DNA of 64,000 nt, taken from Solen grandis. Lineage: Eukaryota; Mollusca; Bivalvia; Adapedonta; Solenidae. The notes under the pieces were generated by a model. That model was given only the letters and a program-made list of their open reading frames with translations, had not been told where the DNA came from and did not search any database. The position numbers and the translations under genes are program-made. Where the stretch lies: the NCBI GenBank assembly GCA_021229015.1, contig CM037795.1, positions 19,840,378-19,904,377 of the forward strand. The letters run 5' to 3'. Shown in pieces: positions 12,601-20,579 of the stretch (positions are counted from its first letter, which is position 1; every line of letters starts with the position of its first letter).

Positions 12601-15136
12601 GGGCATCTTTACCGTCATCGTGGGGGTTAGTGGGGAACCCCCGTCTCAAAAGCCAGAACGGAACTTTGATTGCTGGGTTTAATCTTCTAAAAAGGGTACA
12701 TTCTTCCAAAAACCCCCCCTTTAAAAAATTTTAAAAAAACATGAACTCTTTCACATCACCTCATCAGTGATAGTTTTTGATGGCATTTACCCCCAAAAAA
12801 CACACAAGCTGTTTTAAACCCCAAAAAGAAAAAAAAACCTTTTATGTCACAAAAAAAATTGGGAAAAATGGGCTCCCTTTGGAAAAGATCGTTCCCCCCA
12901 CAAGGCCCCCAAAAATTTAAGAGGGGGAAAAAGGGAAAAATTTTTTCTCGTGAATTTTAAAATTTCCGAACTGGGGGCAGCCCTTTTTACAATGAAAAGC
13001 GGGGGTGAATTAGAAGGCAAAAAATTTGGGGGGTACCCCTTTGAAATTTCCGGGGGGGCCCCCATGCGTTCCCCCCCAAAAATTCCCCATGACGAAAGGG
13101 CAAGGGTATTAAACAAGCCACAAAAAAAAAATTTTAAAACCCCAAAAAAAATCCCCAAATTTGGGGTTGATTTTTTCCCGGGGGGTCAAAACCCCTCAAG
13201 TTTAAAACCCGGGGGTGTGGATCAAAAAAATCCCCGGTTTTTGGGAACCTTTTTCCCTCTCCCCCCTTTGAAAAAAAGGGGGGGGGGAAGTACGAAATGT
13301 TTTTTTGGCAGAGACAACAGCAGATTCCGTACGGTGTGGGGGTCTTCCCAAAATGAACCATTTGTTTGTAATTTCCCACTGGGAGAACACACCCCTTTTT
13401 AGGGGGTGTCGAAACACCCCCCTTTTTTCGTTGTGGCCCCCCTTTTTTACCAAAAAAAAAAGGGAGGGTCTTTAATTTCCCCAAATGCAAAAATTTAATT
13501 TTTTTAAAAAAACCTAATCCTGTAAACAGATTTTTTAAAGAGATCAGTAAACAAATTTTAAACCCCGGGGACCAAGGGGGGGGAAAAAAATTCATTTCAC
13601 TTTACGGGGAAAATTTTTTGGTGAAACTTCATTTTTTTAAAAAAAAGGGGGCGATGATTCCCAAAAATTTCCCTGGTCAACCTCGAAAAATCGGAATTTT
13701 GGTTTTTGGGGTTTCCCTGTTTTTGGGGGAAAAAGGGGGCCCCCCAAAAATCTTCCCATTTTTGGGGAAAAACCCCCCCCTGAATCAGGACTACGACTTG
13801 AAAAAAAAAAGGGGTTTAAACAAGGGATAGGAGCCCTAAAAGATATTTTTTTCTGGCCAAAAAAGTAAAGACGTGATCAAGGGAAAGGGGGTTAAAAAAA
13901 TTGTTTAAAGATGTGGGAAAAAAAATCTGAGGGTATAAAGCTTGAGAATTCAAACCGCTCTTTCTGCTTCCGCACGTAAGGAACACAACAAAAAAAAAAA
14001 ACTCATACGCCTTTAATTTTTTTTTTAAACAAAGAAAAACCCCGGTTTGTGAGTGTAGCAAAATAAAAATTGAGGGACCTGCCCCCCACCATACACAATG
14101 AAAAGCCATGGAAAAATTTTTTTCCCTGTGTCAGCATGGCAATTTTTCTCCTTTTAATTTTTGAATTCCGTCAATAAAAAGTGGCGTATCAACCGAGTAC
14201 TTTACCGAAAGTAAAAGATAAAACCGTGGAAATCGGGCTGGCGAGGGGAAAAACATCCACAGTAAAAAAATTTCTTCCCCGCTTTTTTTTGCAGTTTTGA
14301 GTGCCCCAACAAAAAACGATCCCAATAAAGCGAACAAAAAGGTAGGGGGGGCCCCACTTTGGAAAATTTTGTGTTTTATTCTAGGGGCAGAAAATAACAC
14401 AGCTTCCCGGAAAAGGGGAGTCCGGGCCAGGGGGGGCAATAAGAGCAACAGTTGCGGAAAAAATGAAGGTTTTAAAAGAAGAGCACTATCCACCCGGTCG
14501 GTTCGGGAAATCGGCGTCTGCATTTAACCTGTGTTTGCAAGAAAAATCCCTTTCCCCCAAGGGGGAGAGATACGGCTGCGACTAACGAACCCCGCAGTTT
14601 TTTCCGTTTGGAGTAAGGAAAAAATCCTTTACTTAAGCTGGTTAAATTTTCGGACTTTGACCTTTTCCCCCCTAGTGGCCAAAAAATTAAACCAGTACGT
14701 AAACAGGGCAAAGTCCCAATTGCCGAGTGGGTAAAAACTTTCCCCTTTTTGGGGCCACGATCAAAGATCGAAGATCATTTATTTCGGGGACAAGCCCAAA
14801 CGTTCATTCGGGGCCGGGGAAAGAAAAACAGACTGAACGGTGATCTGGCAACCAAAACCCTTTCCCCTTTAACATTAAAAATTGTCTATTAGAATCAGTG
14901 TAACGGAAAGACGCCCCAAAATTCCCCGTTCCAGCCCCCTTTTTCCCACGGGAAAATTTTTGGGGAATCATCATGTCCCGCTTTCAAACCACGGGATCAC
15001 TGGGTTTAAACCCTCCTGAGCTGAAAAAGGGGCATTAAGCGGGTCACCGGGGGCATTGATTAAGCCAGATAAGGTCAAAAAGGGGAAACGCTGCATTAAA
15101 AAAGGGAAATTGGAACGGGCTTCTTTTTGGCAGCCC

Positions 15137-15137
15137 C

Positions 15138-15171
<34 letters not shown>

Positions 15172-15204
15172 ACCCCCCCCAAAAAAAACCCCCCCCCCCC
15201 CCCC
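15137..15204. repeat. Long C homopolymer tract
   Basis: About 60 C residues are interrupted by single A, T or short A runs. It lies in the low-fidelity block, so its length and possibly its existence are technical. Confidence 0.7.
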
Positions 15205-15600
15205 GAAAAAAGTGGGGCGAGAGTTTCTGAAATGATTAAAAAAGGGCGTAAAACAAGTGTGGAAAAAGGGACTAACTACAAAAATGGTCTACACCGTGAA
15301 AAATGATGCTTATCAGATTGGGCAAAAATAAAGGCAGGGTACGAACAAGAAAAACACCCCTTTGGAGCTTTTTAGTGCGAATGGGAGGACGAATTAAAAA
15401 AGATTGGGAAAAAGGAAACTTGTTCAATATTTTGGGGCTTCACCAATTTAGTCCCTTTAACCCCGGATTTTCTAAAAATAACTACCCAACAAACCGGCTT
15501 AAAAAATTACTTTGAAACCCCCAATTTTATAACCCCGGGGAAATTGGGGGGTTGGTTTTTAACGATAAATCGACTTTCTCTTTACGTTGGAAAAAACCCT

Positions 15601-15931
15601 CCTCGTGACATTCAACGTTTCTTGGAAAACATGGACCCATACTGGAACTATGAGACTTTAAGGTCAAAAAGTTTGTGGGGGCTTTTTTTTTTTTGCTTTG
15701 CTTTTCTTGTTCGAGGGGGGGATTTTAAAACGGGTGCTTAGAGCTAAATTCCGGACAGAGGATCAACCTCACTTCAATTTGAACGATTCCAATGTGGGAT
15801 GTTGGTTTTACCAGAACTTATTCAGACTGTACAAACGTGCAAGAAGGCAAGTGTGTATCAGCACCAACAAACATGCACAGCTAAACATCCACCAAAGTTT
15901 GGAGATGGTCGTGCGTGTTTTGAATTACTGA
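15601..15931 (+). CDS. C-terminal end of an unidentified protein
   Basis: This is the first readable coding sequence after the damaged block. The last 62 or so codons (about 15,746-15,928) are clean. They end in HQSLEMVVRVLNY, include RLYKRARRQVCISTNKHAQL, and are followed by TGA at 15,929-15,931. Further upstream the likely frame continues as RDIQRFLENMDPYWNYETL (about 15,604-15,660), displaced by a shift in the degraded stretch 15,670-15,730. I do not recognise the family. The gene is plus strand and convergent with the RING-like gene. Unlike its neighbours it has an ordinary AATAAA signal downstream. The start lies inside the damaged block and cannot be placed. Confidence 0.55.
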
Positions 15932-16059
15932 CGAATAGTTTAGACCCATTCTACTTTCATTAAAGTGTTATGTACTTGTTGTTCATAGTGTTTGCATTGT
16001 TCATATTGTTTGTTCATATTGTTTGTTCATATTTTTTTGTTGCAATGTTCATAGAGTTC

Positions 16060-16065
16060 AATAAA
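16060..16065 (+). terminator. Poly(A) signal AATAAA
   Basis: AATAAA lies 129 bases after the stop of the plus-strand gene ending at 15,931. The intervening 3' UTR contains repeated TTGTTCATATTGTTTG-like words (15,980-16,035). It contrasts with the four neighbouring genes, which have stem-loop ends. Confidence 0.6.
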
Positions 16066-16083
16066 AGGCTAAAACTGATTTGA

Positions 16084-16161
16084 TTTCTTGTTGTTTATCT
16101 TACACATTAACAATTGTGATATATTCCCTCTCGAATATAGTTGATGGCCCTGAAAAGGGCC
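16084..16161 (-). terminator. Histone-type 3' end of the RING-like gene
   Basis: On the minus strand GGCCCTTTTCAGGGCC (16,161-16,146) forms a 6-bp stem with a TTTC loop, 35 bases after the RING stop codon. It is preceded by an A-rich flank. A second dyad follows (ATATTC, GAGAGG, GAATAT), then ACAATTGT at 16,117-16,110. The flank after the stem is ATCAAC rather than ACCCA. In histone mRNAs such a stem-loop binds SLBP, and a purine-rich element downstream pairs with U7 snRNA. That machinery acting here is inference. Confidence 0.8.
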
Positions 16162-16196
16162 GTTTTTGGTTTTTTGTGATCCTGAATTACTCGGAG

Positions 16197-16457
16197 TCAC
16201 CCTACTAACTCTGAATAATCAGGGTCAAACCATATCCCATGATAGGCTGAGCGCACTGTAGGCCCATGTTTAGCGAAAACACAGGCAGGCCAGGCATACA
16301 CTTGATAGGGTGCCCTACAAAACGGGCACTTCTGAAGCCGTGCGAAGCATCTGACGCATACAATGTCCTGACATTGACACTGGTTTATGTGATATATATC
16401 CCCCTCCTCTCCTCTAACCACACCACACTTTTCGAACCAGAGTTTTTGTTCGGACAT
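16197..16457 (-). CDS. Small RING-like zinc-finger protein
   Basis: An 86-residue protein. Cysteines 27, 29, 34, 37, 44 and 47 lie in the pattern C-x-C-x4-C-x2-C-x6-C-x2-C, ending in CPFCRAPY, which resembles the second half of a RING domain. Only Cys11 and His23 are available for the first zinc site, so the finger is atypical. RING proteins are usually E3 ubiquitin ligases; that role is inference here. The ATG at 16,457 follows a TATATAAG box (minus strand, 16,497-16,490) by 33 bases. The gene shares a 243-bp divergent intergenic region with the gene at 16,701 and ends in a histone-type stem-loop. A corrupted copy of its start and Cys-rich region lies at about 3.5-3.66 kb. Confidence 0.75.
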   Translation of the reverse strand: MSEQKLWFEKCGVVRGEEGDIYHINQCQCQDIVCVRCFARLQKCPFCRAPYQVYAWPACVFAKHGPTVRSAYHGIWFDPDYSELVG

Positions 16458-16489
16458 TGTGATTTCATCCTTCTTTTTTTAAAAAAACA

Positions 16490-16700
16490 CTTATATAGTT
16501 ATGAAAAAAGTAGGTCAGTAGGTCAATCCACCCCAATGTCAAGGCCGAAGATAATGCTATCCAACTCAGGTCAAGGTTAAACTTGAATCATTGAATGGAA
16601 ATTACGTTCTCTGATTGGTGGTGCAAACAGAAGAAAGTAGGTCAATCCGTCTCAAGCTATAAAAGCACACTGCATCGTATCATAATCCCACTACCCAACC
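16490..16700. promoter_or_regulatory. Divergent promoter, copy 1
   Basis: Plus-strand elements are a CCAAT box in inverted form (ATTGG, 16,614-16,618) and TATAAAAG (16,658-16,665), 35 bases before the ATG at 16,701. The minus strand has TATATAAG at 16,497-16,490 for the RING-like gene. AGGTCA half-sites occur at 16,512, 16,520 (a direct repeat with 2-base spacing), 16,568 and 16,639. The whole stretch is repeated at 17,810-18,000. CCAAT plus TATA with a very short 5' UTR is also typical of histone gene promoters. Nuclear-receptor binding to the half-sites is only a possibility. Confidence 0.75.
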
Positions 16701-17189
16701 ATGGAAAGCTACGTAACTTCTGATCTCGTTAACAACGCCATACAGGCTGCTGATTTGTATGAGCTGACGACAGCTGCTAACCAGGCATCAGTGTCGTACA
16801 CTCCGACTCCGGTTGTACCAACCCAGCTACCAACCAAACGTATCAACCTCAGCCTCCCACCACACCAGCAGCACCAGTACAACCAACAACAACCAATGCA
16901 ACAACCAATACAACACCAACCGGCAGCGCAGCCCAGTAAATAATGTTGGCAATCTATTCTGAGGGAACTCAAAGAGGTGAACAACAACCTCATCAAATTG
17001 CAACAGAGAATGGTAGAAGTGGAATGCCGTATCAAATTGAAAACAGACAAGCTGGTGGTGCCTATCACTTTCATTCCAGAAAATGTGGAATCATCCAACA
17101 AACGTACGCTTGATGGTGGATCCCATTCTAAGAATGGACTTGGAGCCCATTGTAAAGACATACAAAATAGCAAAAAGAGTAAGAAGTAG
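16701..17189 (+). CDS. Unidentified protein with one in-frame stop
   Basis: The frame starts at ATG 16,701, 35 bases after the TATA box. It runs 80 codons to a TAA at 16,941-16,943, then stays open in the same frame for 81 more codons to TAG at 17,187-17,189. The first part is rich in Pro and Gln (residues 45-80, with HQQHQYNQQQPMQQPIQHQP). The second part begins with a likely coiled coil (RELKEVNNNLIKLQQRMVEV) and ends in a Lys/Ser-rich basic tail (NSKKSKK). The true last stop lies 18 bases before the stem-loop, the spacing seen in its neighbours, which suggests the second half is real coding sequence. The inner TAA may be readthrough, a nonsense mutation or a sequence error. I recognise no family. 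Confidence 0.65.
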
Positions 17190-17207
17190 AGAAAAAACAA
17201 AAACAAC

Positions 17208-17261
17208 GGCCCTTTTCAGGGCCAACCCAGATGTCTCGAAAGGACATTTTTTTACAATTGT
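17208..17261 (+). terminator. Histone-type 3' end, copy 2
   Basis: GGCCCTTTTCAGGGCC (17,208-17,223) has a 6-bp stem, TTTC loop, 5' flank AACAAC and 3' flank AACCCA. It is followed by the second dyad ATGTC, TCGAAAG, GACAT (17,231-17,247), whose loop is purine-rich, and ACAATTGT at 17,254-17,261. It matches the metazoan histone mRNA consensus closely. Confidence 0.9.
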
Positions 17262-17290
17262 CAAACCAAGTAAAAAAAGTATCAAACGAA

Positions 17291-17587
17291 ATGAATTCAT
17301 GCCATTCGTTTTCAGACTGTGCTATGGATAAGTCACATATAACTAACGACTGCATATCTGACATGGACAAAATAGAAGCCCTACACCAACGTGCGCTTAA
17401 AATACAAGCCCGATACCAACGTACGCTTAAAATAACAACAACACTCAGGAGTATCGTAGCCAAATTGAGTGAATGTTACTTTCATGAACTATACTACGAT
17501 GATATCTTAAATATCATTGAAGCACATTTCATCACCATAGAACATGTTGAATATCTGCTGAAGAAACTCATAGACAGTCATGAGTAA
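17291..17587 (+). CDS. Unidentified small protein, possible second cistron
   Basis: The open frame runs from ATG 17,231 (118 codons) to TGA 17,585-17,587. That first ATG lies inside the 3' processing module of the preceding gene, so I prefer Met at 17,291 (98 residues, starting MNSCHSFSDC). The protein is mostly charged and helical. It contains a short internal repeat (ALKIQARYQR, then TLKITTTLR) and ends with HVEYLLKKLIDSHE. No TATA or CCAAT box lies in the 100 bases upstream, unlike the two neighbouring genes. It would therefore need a transcript that escaped stem-loop cleavage, or an undetected promoter. It ends 25 bases before its own stem-loop. No family is recognised. Confidence 0.55.
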   Translation: MNSCHSFSDCAMDKSHITNDCISDMDKIEALHQRALKIQARYQRTLKITTTLRSIVAKLSECYFHELYYDDILNIIEAHFITIEHVEYLLKKLIDSHE

Positions 17588-17612
17588 CCACTACTCTGTG
17601 AGAAAAAAAAAC

Positions 17613-17666
17613 GGCCCTTATCAGGGCCAACCCAAATGTCTCGAAAAAGAATATACCTCAATTGTC
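17613..17666 (+). terminator. Histone-type 3' end, copy 3 (TATC loop)
   Basis: GGCCCTTATCAGGGCC (17,613-17,628) keeps the 6-bp stem, with loop TATC instead of TTTC. It is flanked by AAAAAC upstream and AACCCA downstream. The purine-rich stretch TCGAAAAAGA follows at 17,641-17,650, and CAATTGTC at 17,659-17,666. The second dyad seen in copies 2 and 4 is disrupted here. Confidence 0.85.
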
Positions 17667-17810
17667 ACCATTTTTTCTTTCAATTTCCCTTCAAAATTAT
17701 TTTTTTTCATTAAATTAAAAAAAATAAAAATGTTACAAAAAAAGTCATCACAACTACAAATTCGGCTTGAATTTTTTTTAAATTTTACAGCAATTCTGAT
17801 ATGTCAATAC
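17667..17810. other. AT-rich spacer
   Basis: An AT-rich stretch with T and A runs between the third stem-loop and the second promoter copy. I see no gene or motif in it. Confidence 0.5.
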
Positions 17811-18012
17811 AAAAGTAGGTCAATCCACCTCAGGTCAAGGCCAAAGGCAATGCTATCCAACTCAGGTCAAGGTTAAACTTCATGTTATTGTCATTGAATG
17901 AAAATAACGTTCTCTGATTGGTGTACGCTAACAGTAGAAAGTAGGTCAATCCACCTCAAGGCTATAAAAGCGCACCGCATCAAGCATTCGGTCATATTCT
18001 CGCTGCACAACC
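17811..18012 (+). promoter_or_regulatory. Promoter copy 2
   Basis: This is a near-duplicate of 16,500-16,700. Shared elements in the same order are GTAGGTCAATCCACC, AATGCTATCCAACTCAGGTC, AACGTTCTCTGATTGG (CCAAT box at 17,917-17,921), AAAGTAGGTCAATCC and TATAAAAG at 17,963-17,970. AGGTCA half-sites lie at 17,817, 17,832, 17,864 and 17,943. The ATG of the next gene follows TATA by 42 bases. The two copies differ by scattered substitutions and small indels, so the duplication is not recent. Confidence 0.8.
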
Positions 18013-18264
18013 ATGGATGAAATTCAGCAACTGATTGAATTTGTCAACGAATTGATGGGGTTGATCGAACGACAACGCAATGAGTGGAGACAACAGCAAG
18101 ACCATATTGCAGAATACCATGCGCTTTTGTCAGACATGGTACATCAGATGATGTTGAACAACAGATGACAACAGCAGATGTTACAAGATGAAAACGATGT
18201 CATCGTAATCAGTGACGATGTCACCGAAATCAAACACGATGTGGACAATGTCACCGAAATCTAA
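18013..18264 (+). CDS. Small coiled-coil protein with one in-frame stop
   Basis: ATG 18,013 (context ACAACCATGG, also present at the gene at 16,701) opens 51 codons to TGA at 18,166-18,168. The frame then stays open for 31 more codons to TAA 18,262-18,264, just 14 bases before the stem-loop. The first part is a Gln/Glu-rich, probably coiled-coil segment (IQQLIEFVNELMGLIERQRN). The part after the stop is strongly acidic and contains DVIVISDD, which fits the SUMO-interacting motif pattern (hydrophobic core followed by acidic residues). The biased composition after the stop suggests it was selected as protein. Readthrough, mutation or sequence error could explain the TGA. No family is recognised. 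Confidence 0.6.
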
Positions 18265-18278
18265 AGAAGAAACAAAAC

Positions 18279-18329
18279 GGCCCTTTTCAGGGCCAACCCA
18301 AATGTCTCGAAAGGACATTTTACAATTGT
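18279..18329 (+). terminator. Histone-type 3' end, copy 4
   Basis: GGCCCTTTTCAGGGCC (18,279-18,294) is flanked by ACAAAAC and AACCCA. A near-perfect dyad AAATGTC, TCGAAAG, GACATTT (18,300-18,320) and ACAATTGT (18,322-18,329) follow. A corrupted inverted copy is at 1500-1568. Confidence 0.9.
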
Positions 18330-18513
18330 CAATCCCCCTTTAACTTACATAACGTTAAGATGTGGTCCTCCTTTAACTAAGGAGAAATAAAACATGACGT
18401 CAACATGACAATATTGCGTCATTCGAATGTTTGGTATGCATACTCTATCCGATCTTAAGTCATCCTAGTTAGATCTAACAGGTAGGACATGTTTTTTATT
18501 ACATGCAACATCC

Positions 18514-18618
18514 GGTACCATAAATCTTTTTTTCGTATATACTCATAAATTTCTGTCGGTACCATAAATTTTCGACTCGGTACCATAAATATTTTTTTTC
18601 GATAAAACCCAGGGTACC
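18514..18618. repeat. Iterated GGTACCATAA motif
   Basis: GGTACCATA occurs at 18,514, 18,558, 18,579 and 18,613, three of them followed by AAT. The cluster is conserved in order, though damaged, in the left arm. It could be a binding-site array near the outer end of the element; no function can be assigned. Confidence 0.6.
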
Positions 18619-18756
18619 ATAGTGCCACCCTTCACTACTCATCTTCTTACTAGACATGCGTGGATTTTTGGGTGTGCATCCTAAAACAATCGATTTGAAC
18701 GGCCGAAACGAGGTAGGGGTATCGGTGTAAATTTCCCGAAGCTTTTATGTAAGGCC

Positions 18757-18862
18757 TGAGTAGAGATCCAGCGGAGGCCAATACGAAAAAAAATAACCGG
18801 AGCGGATCTCAGTAGAGATTATTGTCGCGCAATAATTGACGATCTCGGAGTTGAGATCATCT
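18757..18862. repeat. Cluster of dyads near the element's outer end
   Basis: GAGATCCAGCGG (18,763) pairs imperfectly with CCGGAGCGGATCTC; ATTATTG, TCGCG, CAATAAT forms a perfect hairpin; and GATCTC, GGAGTT, GAGATC forms another. The GATCTC word recurs four times. Such dyad clusters can mark replication origins or element termini; that is inference. Confidence 0.5.
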
Positions 18863-18869
18863 GTAACGG

Positions 18870-20579
18870 CACCGAGGTTGTCAGAGGTATCTTAGACAAA
18901 GTTAGACAAACCAAAAAAGCACGACAGCGGTAGGGTCGATAGCATCCAATTCCATTTTAACCGGACATGTTAACCAGTAAATAGTTTGTGTTTTAATTTG
19001 ACAGTTAAAAGTGCTAAATCTTTGAACCAGGAAGATCAAATATGATTGAATGTTTGTTGTTGTTTTTTTAAAATTTATTGGGTTTTTTTATTATTATTAT
19101 TATTATTATTACATGTATTTAATTGTTGAGGAGCTAATGATAAATCCTGCATATGATAATTGTTAAATGGACATTGTAGCATACAAGAACAGCAGGCGCA
19201 TATACCAGTAAGTACATTTACTGTTATATCAATTCCAAAATTAAAATTGATGAAAAATAGCAACTGACTTAATTTTGATGGAGTAACCATATTTTCATTA
19301 CTCAATCAAAAATGTGAAAACCCAATTCCTTGAATTGAAAAGTTGATGAGTAAATAGCCAATTGACCTCAAACCTTATCTGTAGCCCTGATTACTCAAAC
19401 TGTGTGAAATGAAATTTATCTCTCTGATAGAACTCAGTGTTTCATTAGTTAGCATGAAATAAATTTATACAAAGTGCAACCCTTTATTACGCGTATCTTT
19501 ATCTCGCGAATGCCAATATAGGAAACAACACACAATGTCTATTATAGGGCTATTTAGCTTTATATTGTCACTAGGGACACCTTCAGACTTGGACCTTTCC
19601 GTTCGATCCTCACGATTGAAACATTTATGGCCACACATGATGCCTATAAATACTGATTGTCAACATATACATCATATATTTTCGCTTTCGAAAATAGGCC
19701 TGTTACGCGATGTTAGAAGATTATCTTTTGTTTTGTGTTATTTTGTCTATCACATATGAACAACTACAACCAAAGTTCTCCAGTTGTGTGAATTCTACTC
19801 ACCTAATCCTTATGTAATGAAATATTTTAAGTATATGCCTTTTCTTAATCGAGAAATCTCTCAAACATATTTCATATTAATTGAAATTGCCGACACCACA
19901 ATGTATCTATCAGTATAGTAATTCCTCCAGGGGAACAAATATACCTTTATTATTTATTATTTATAAAATGAGCCAAGAGAAATGTATATATCTGATCAAC
20001 ATAGAAATTAACCTAAAACGATGGAATTCCATAACCTTATGTCATGCAAAAATAAATATGTAATTCTAAACATTTCTTCCTTCATACCGTGCTTTTTTTT
20101 TAAGGAAACTTTTTTTAACAGGCATTGTTGAAAGAAAATACAAAAGAAATTATGTATTATGTTTTAAATAATATTATACTGACAATTGTGTTTTGCAATA
20201 TCGCCTATTGTTATTAATTATGTTGTTTGTTACATATAAGGCATTATGTGCAATAAAACACTGAATTCAATGAATTACATATGTAGCCACTTCCAAGAGG
20301 AGAAAAAAATAATTTTACTAAATTATTTGAGGCTTAAATAATACCAGTGCTCCTTTATTGGATCTGTAAAATGGGATATAAGCAATTTAAAAAAAGTAAA
20401 TACAATGCATCCGCAATTCTGCAAACAGGCATTTAACCATCACCAAATGCTTCAGTTTGGGGTGAACTAGTAAATATCTTCTATCGTTCAAATGAAAATA
20501 ATGGGCCACTTAAATATTGGTTGTTAAATTTGACCCTAATACGGGTTACCATCCATTTAATTAGAAATAATATCTGGTC
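18870..20579. other. Intergenic DNA, no gene seen
   Basis: AT-rich sequence with a short ATT microsatellite (19,088-19,111). Short open frames show no family signal or codon bias. Base composition changes from the element side (more GC) to AT-rich host-like DNA near 18,960-19,020, which may be the element's outer junction. Confidence 0.5.

Larger units (their letters stand above)
1..15690. other. Low-fidelity consensus block, genes unreadable
   Basis: The block is dominated by homopolymer-like runs of all four bases, frames break every few dozen codons, and no protein family is recognisable on either strand. Quality improves gradually from about 14 kb and becomes normal near 15.7 kb. Where the left end can be compared with clean sequence (16.3-18.8 kb, inverted), ordinary sequence has been turned into base runs while scattered words survive. 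The damage therefore looks technical (unpolished long-read consensus) rather than evolutionary. A few stretches look less damaged, for example 6941-6993, 13,310-13,390 and 14,180-14,730, but I could not assign them. About 3.8-15.6 kb would be the interior of the element proposed below; its gene content is unknown. Confidence 0.85.
16150..18830 (+). repeat. Right arm of the long inverted repeat
   Basis: This is the clean counterpart of the degraded segment at about 0.88-3.66 kb. It contains the RING-like gene, the three small plus-strand genes, both promoters and all four stem-loops. The outer limit is not defined: matches fade beyond about 18,830. The inner limit is somewhere before 16,150. 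Long terminal repeats with genes inside occur in large DNA elements and viruses, but a fold-back read could give the same picture. Confidence 0.7.

Noticed and set aside
112..14734. Many open frames of 60-180 codons on both strands
   Set aside because: They consist of Lys/Phe/Gly/Pro runs created by base-run errors. They overlap on opposite strands and match no family.
17231..17290. ATG 17,231 as the certain start
   Set aside because: The ATG belongs to a dyad that recurs after the other stem-loops, where it leads into no long frame; the in-frame Met at 17,291 is safer.
16146..18294. A histone gene cluster
   Set aside because: Stem-loops and promoter elements look histone-like, but none of the frames encodes a histone fold or histone tail.
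880..18830. Perfect palindrome centred near 10 kb
   Set aside because: The arms match at the ends, but I could not align 4-6 kb with 14-16 kb or the regions around the centre, so a full palindrome is not supported.
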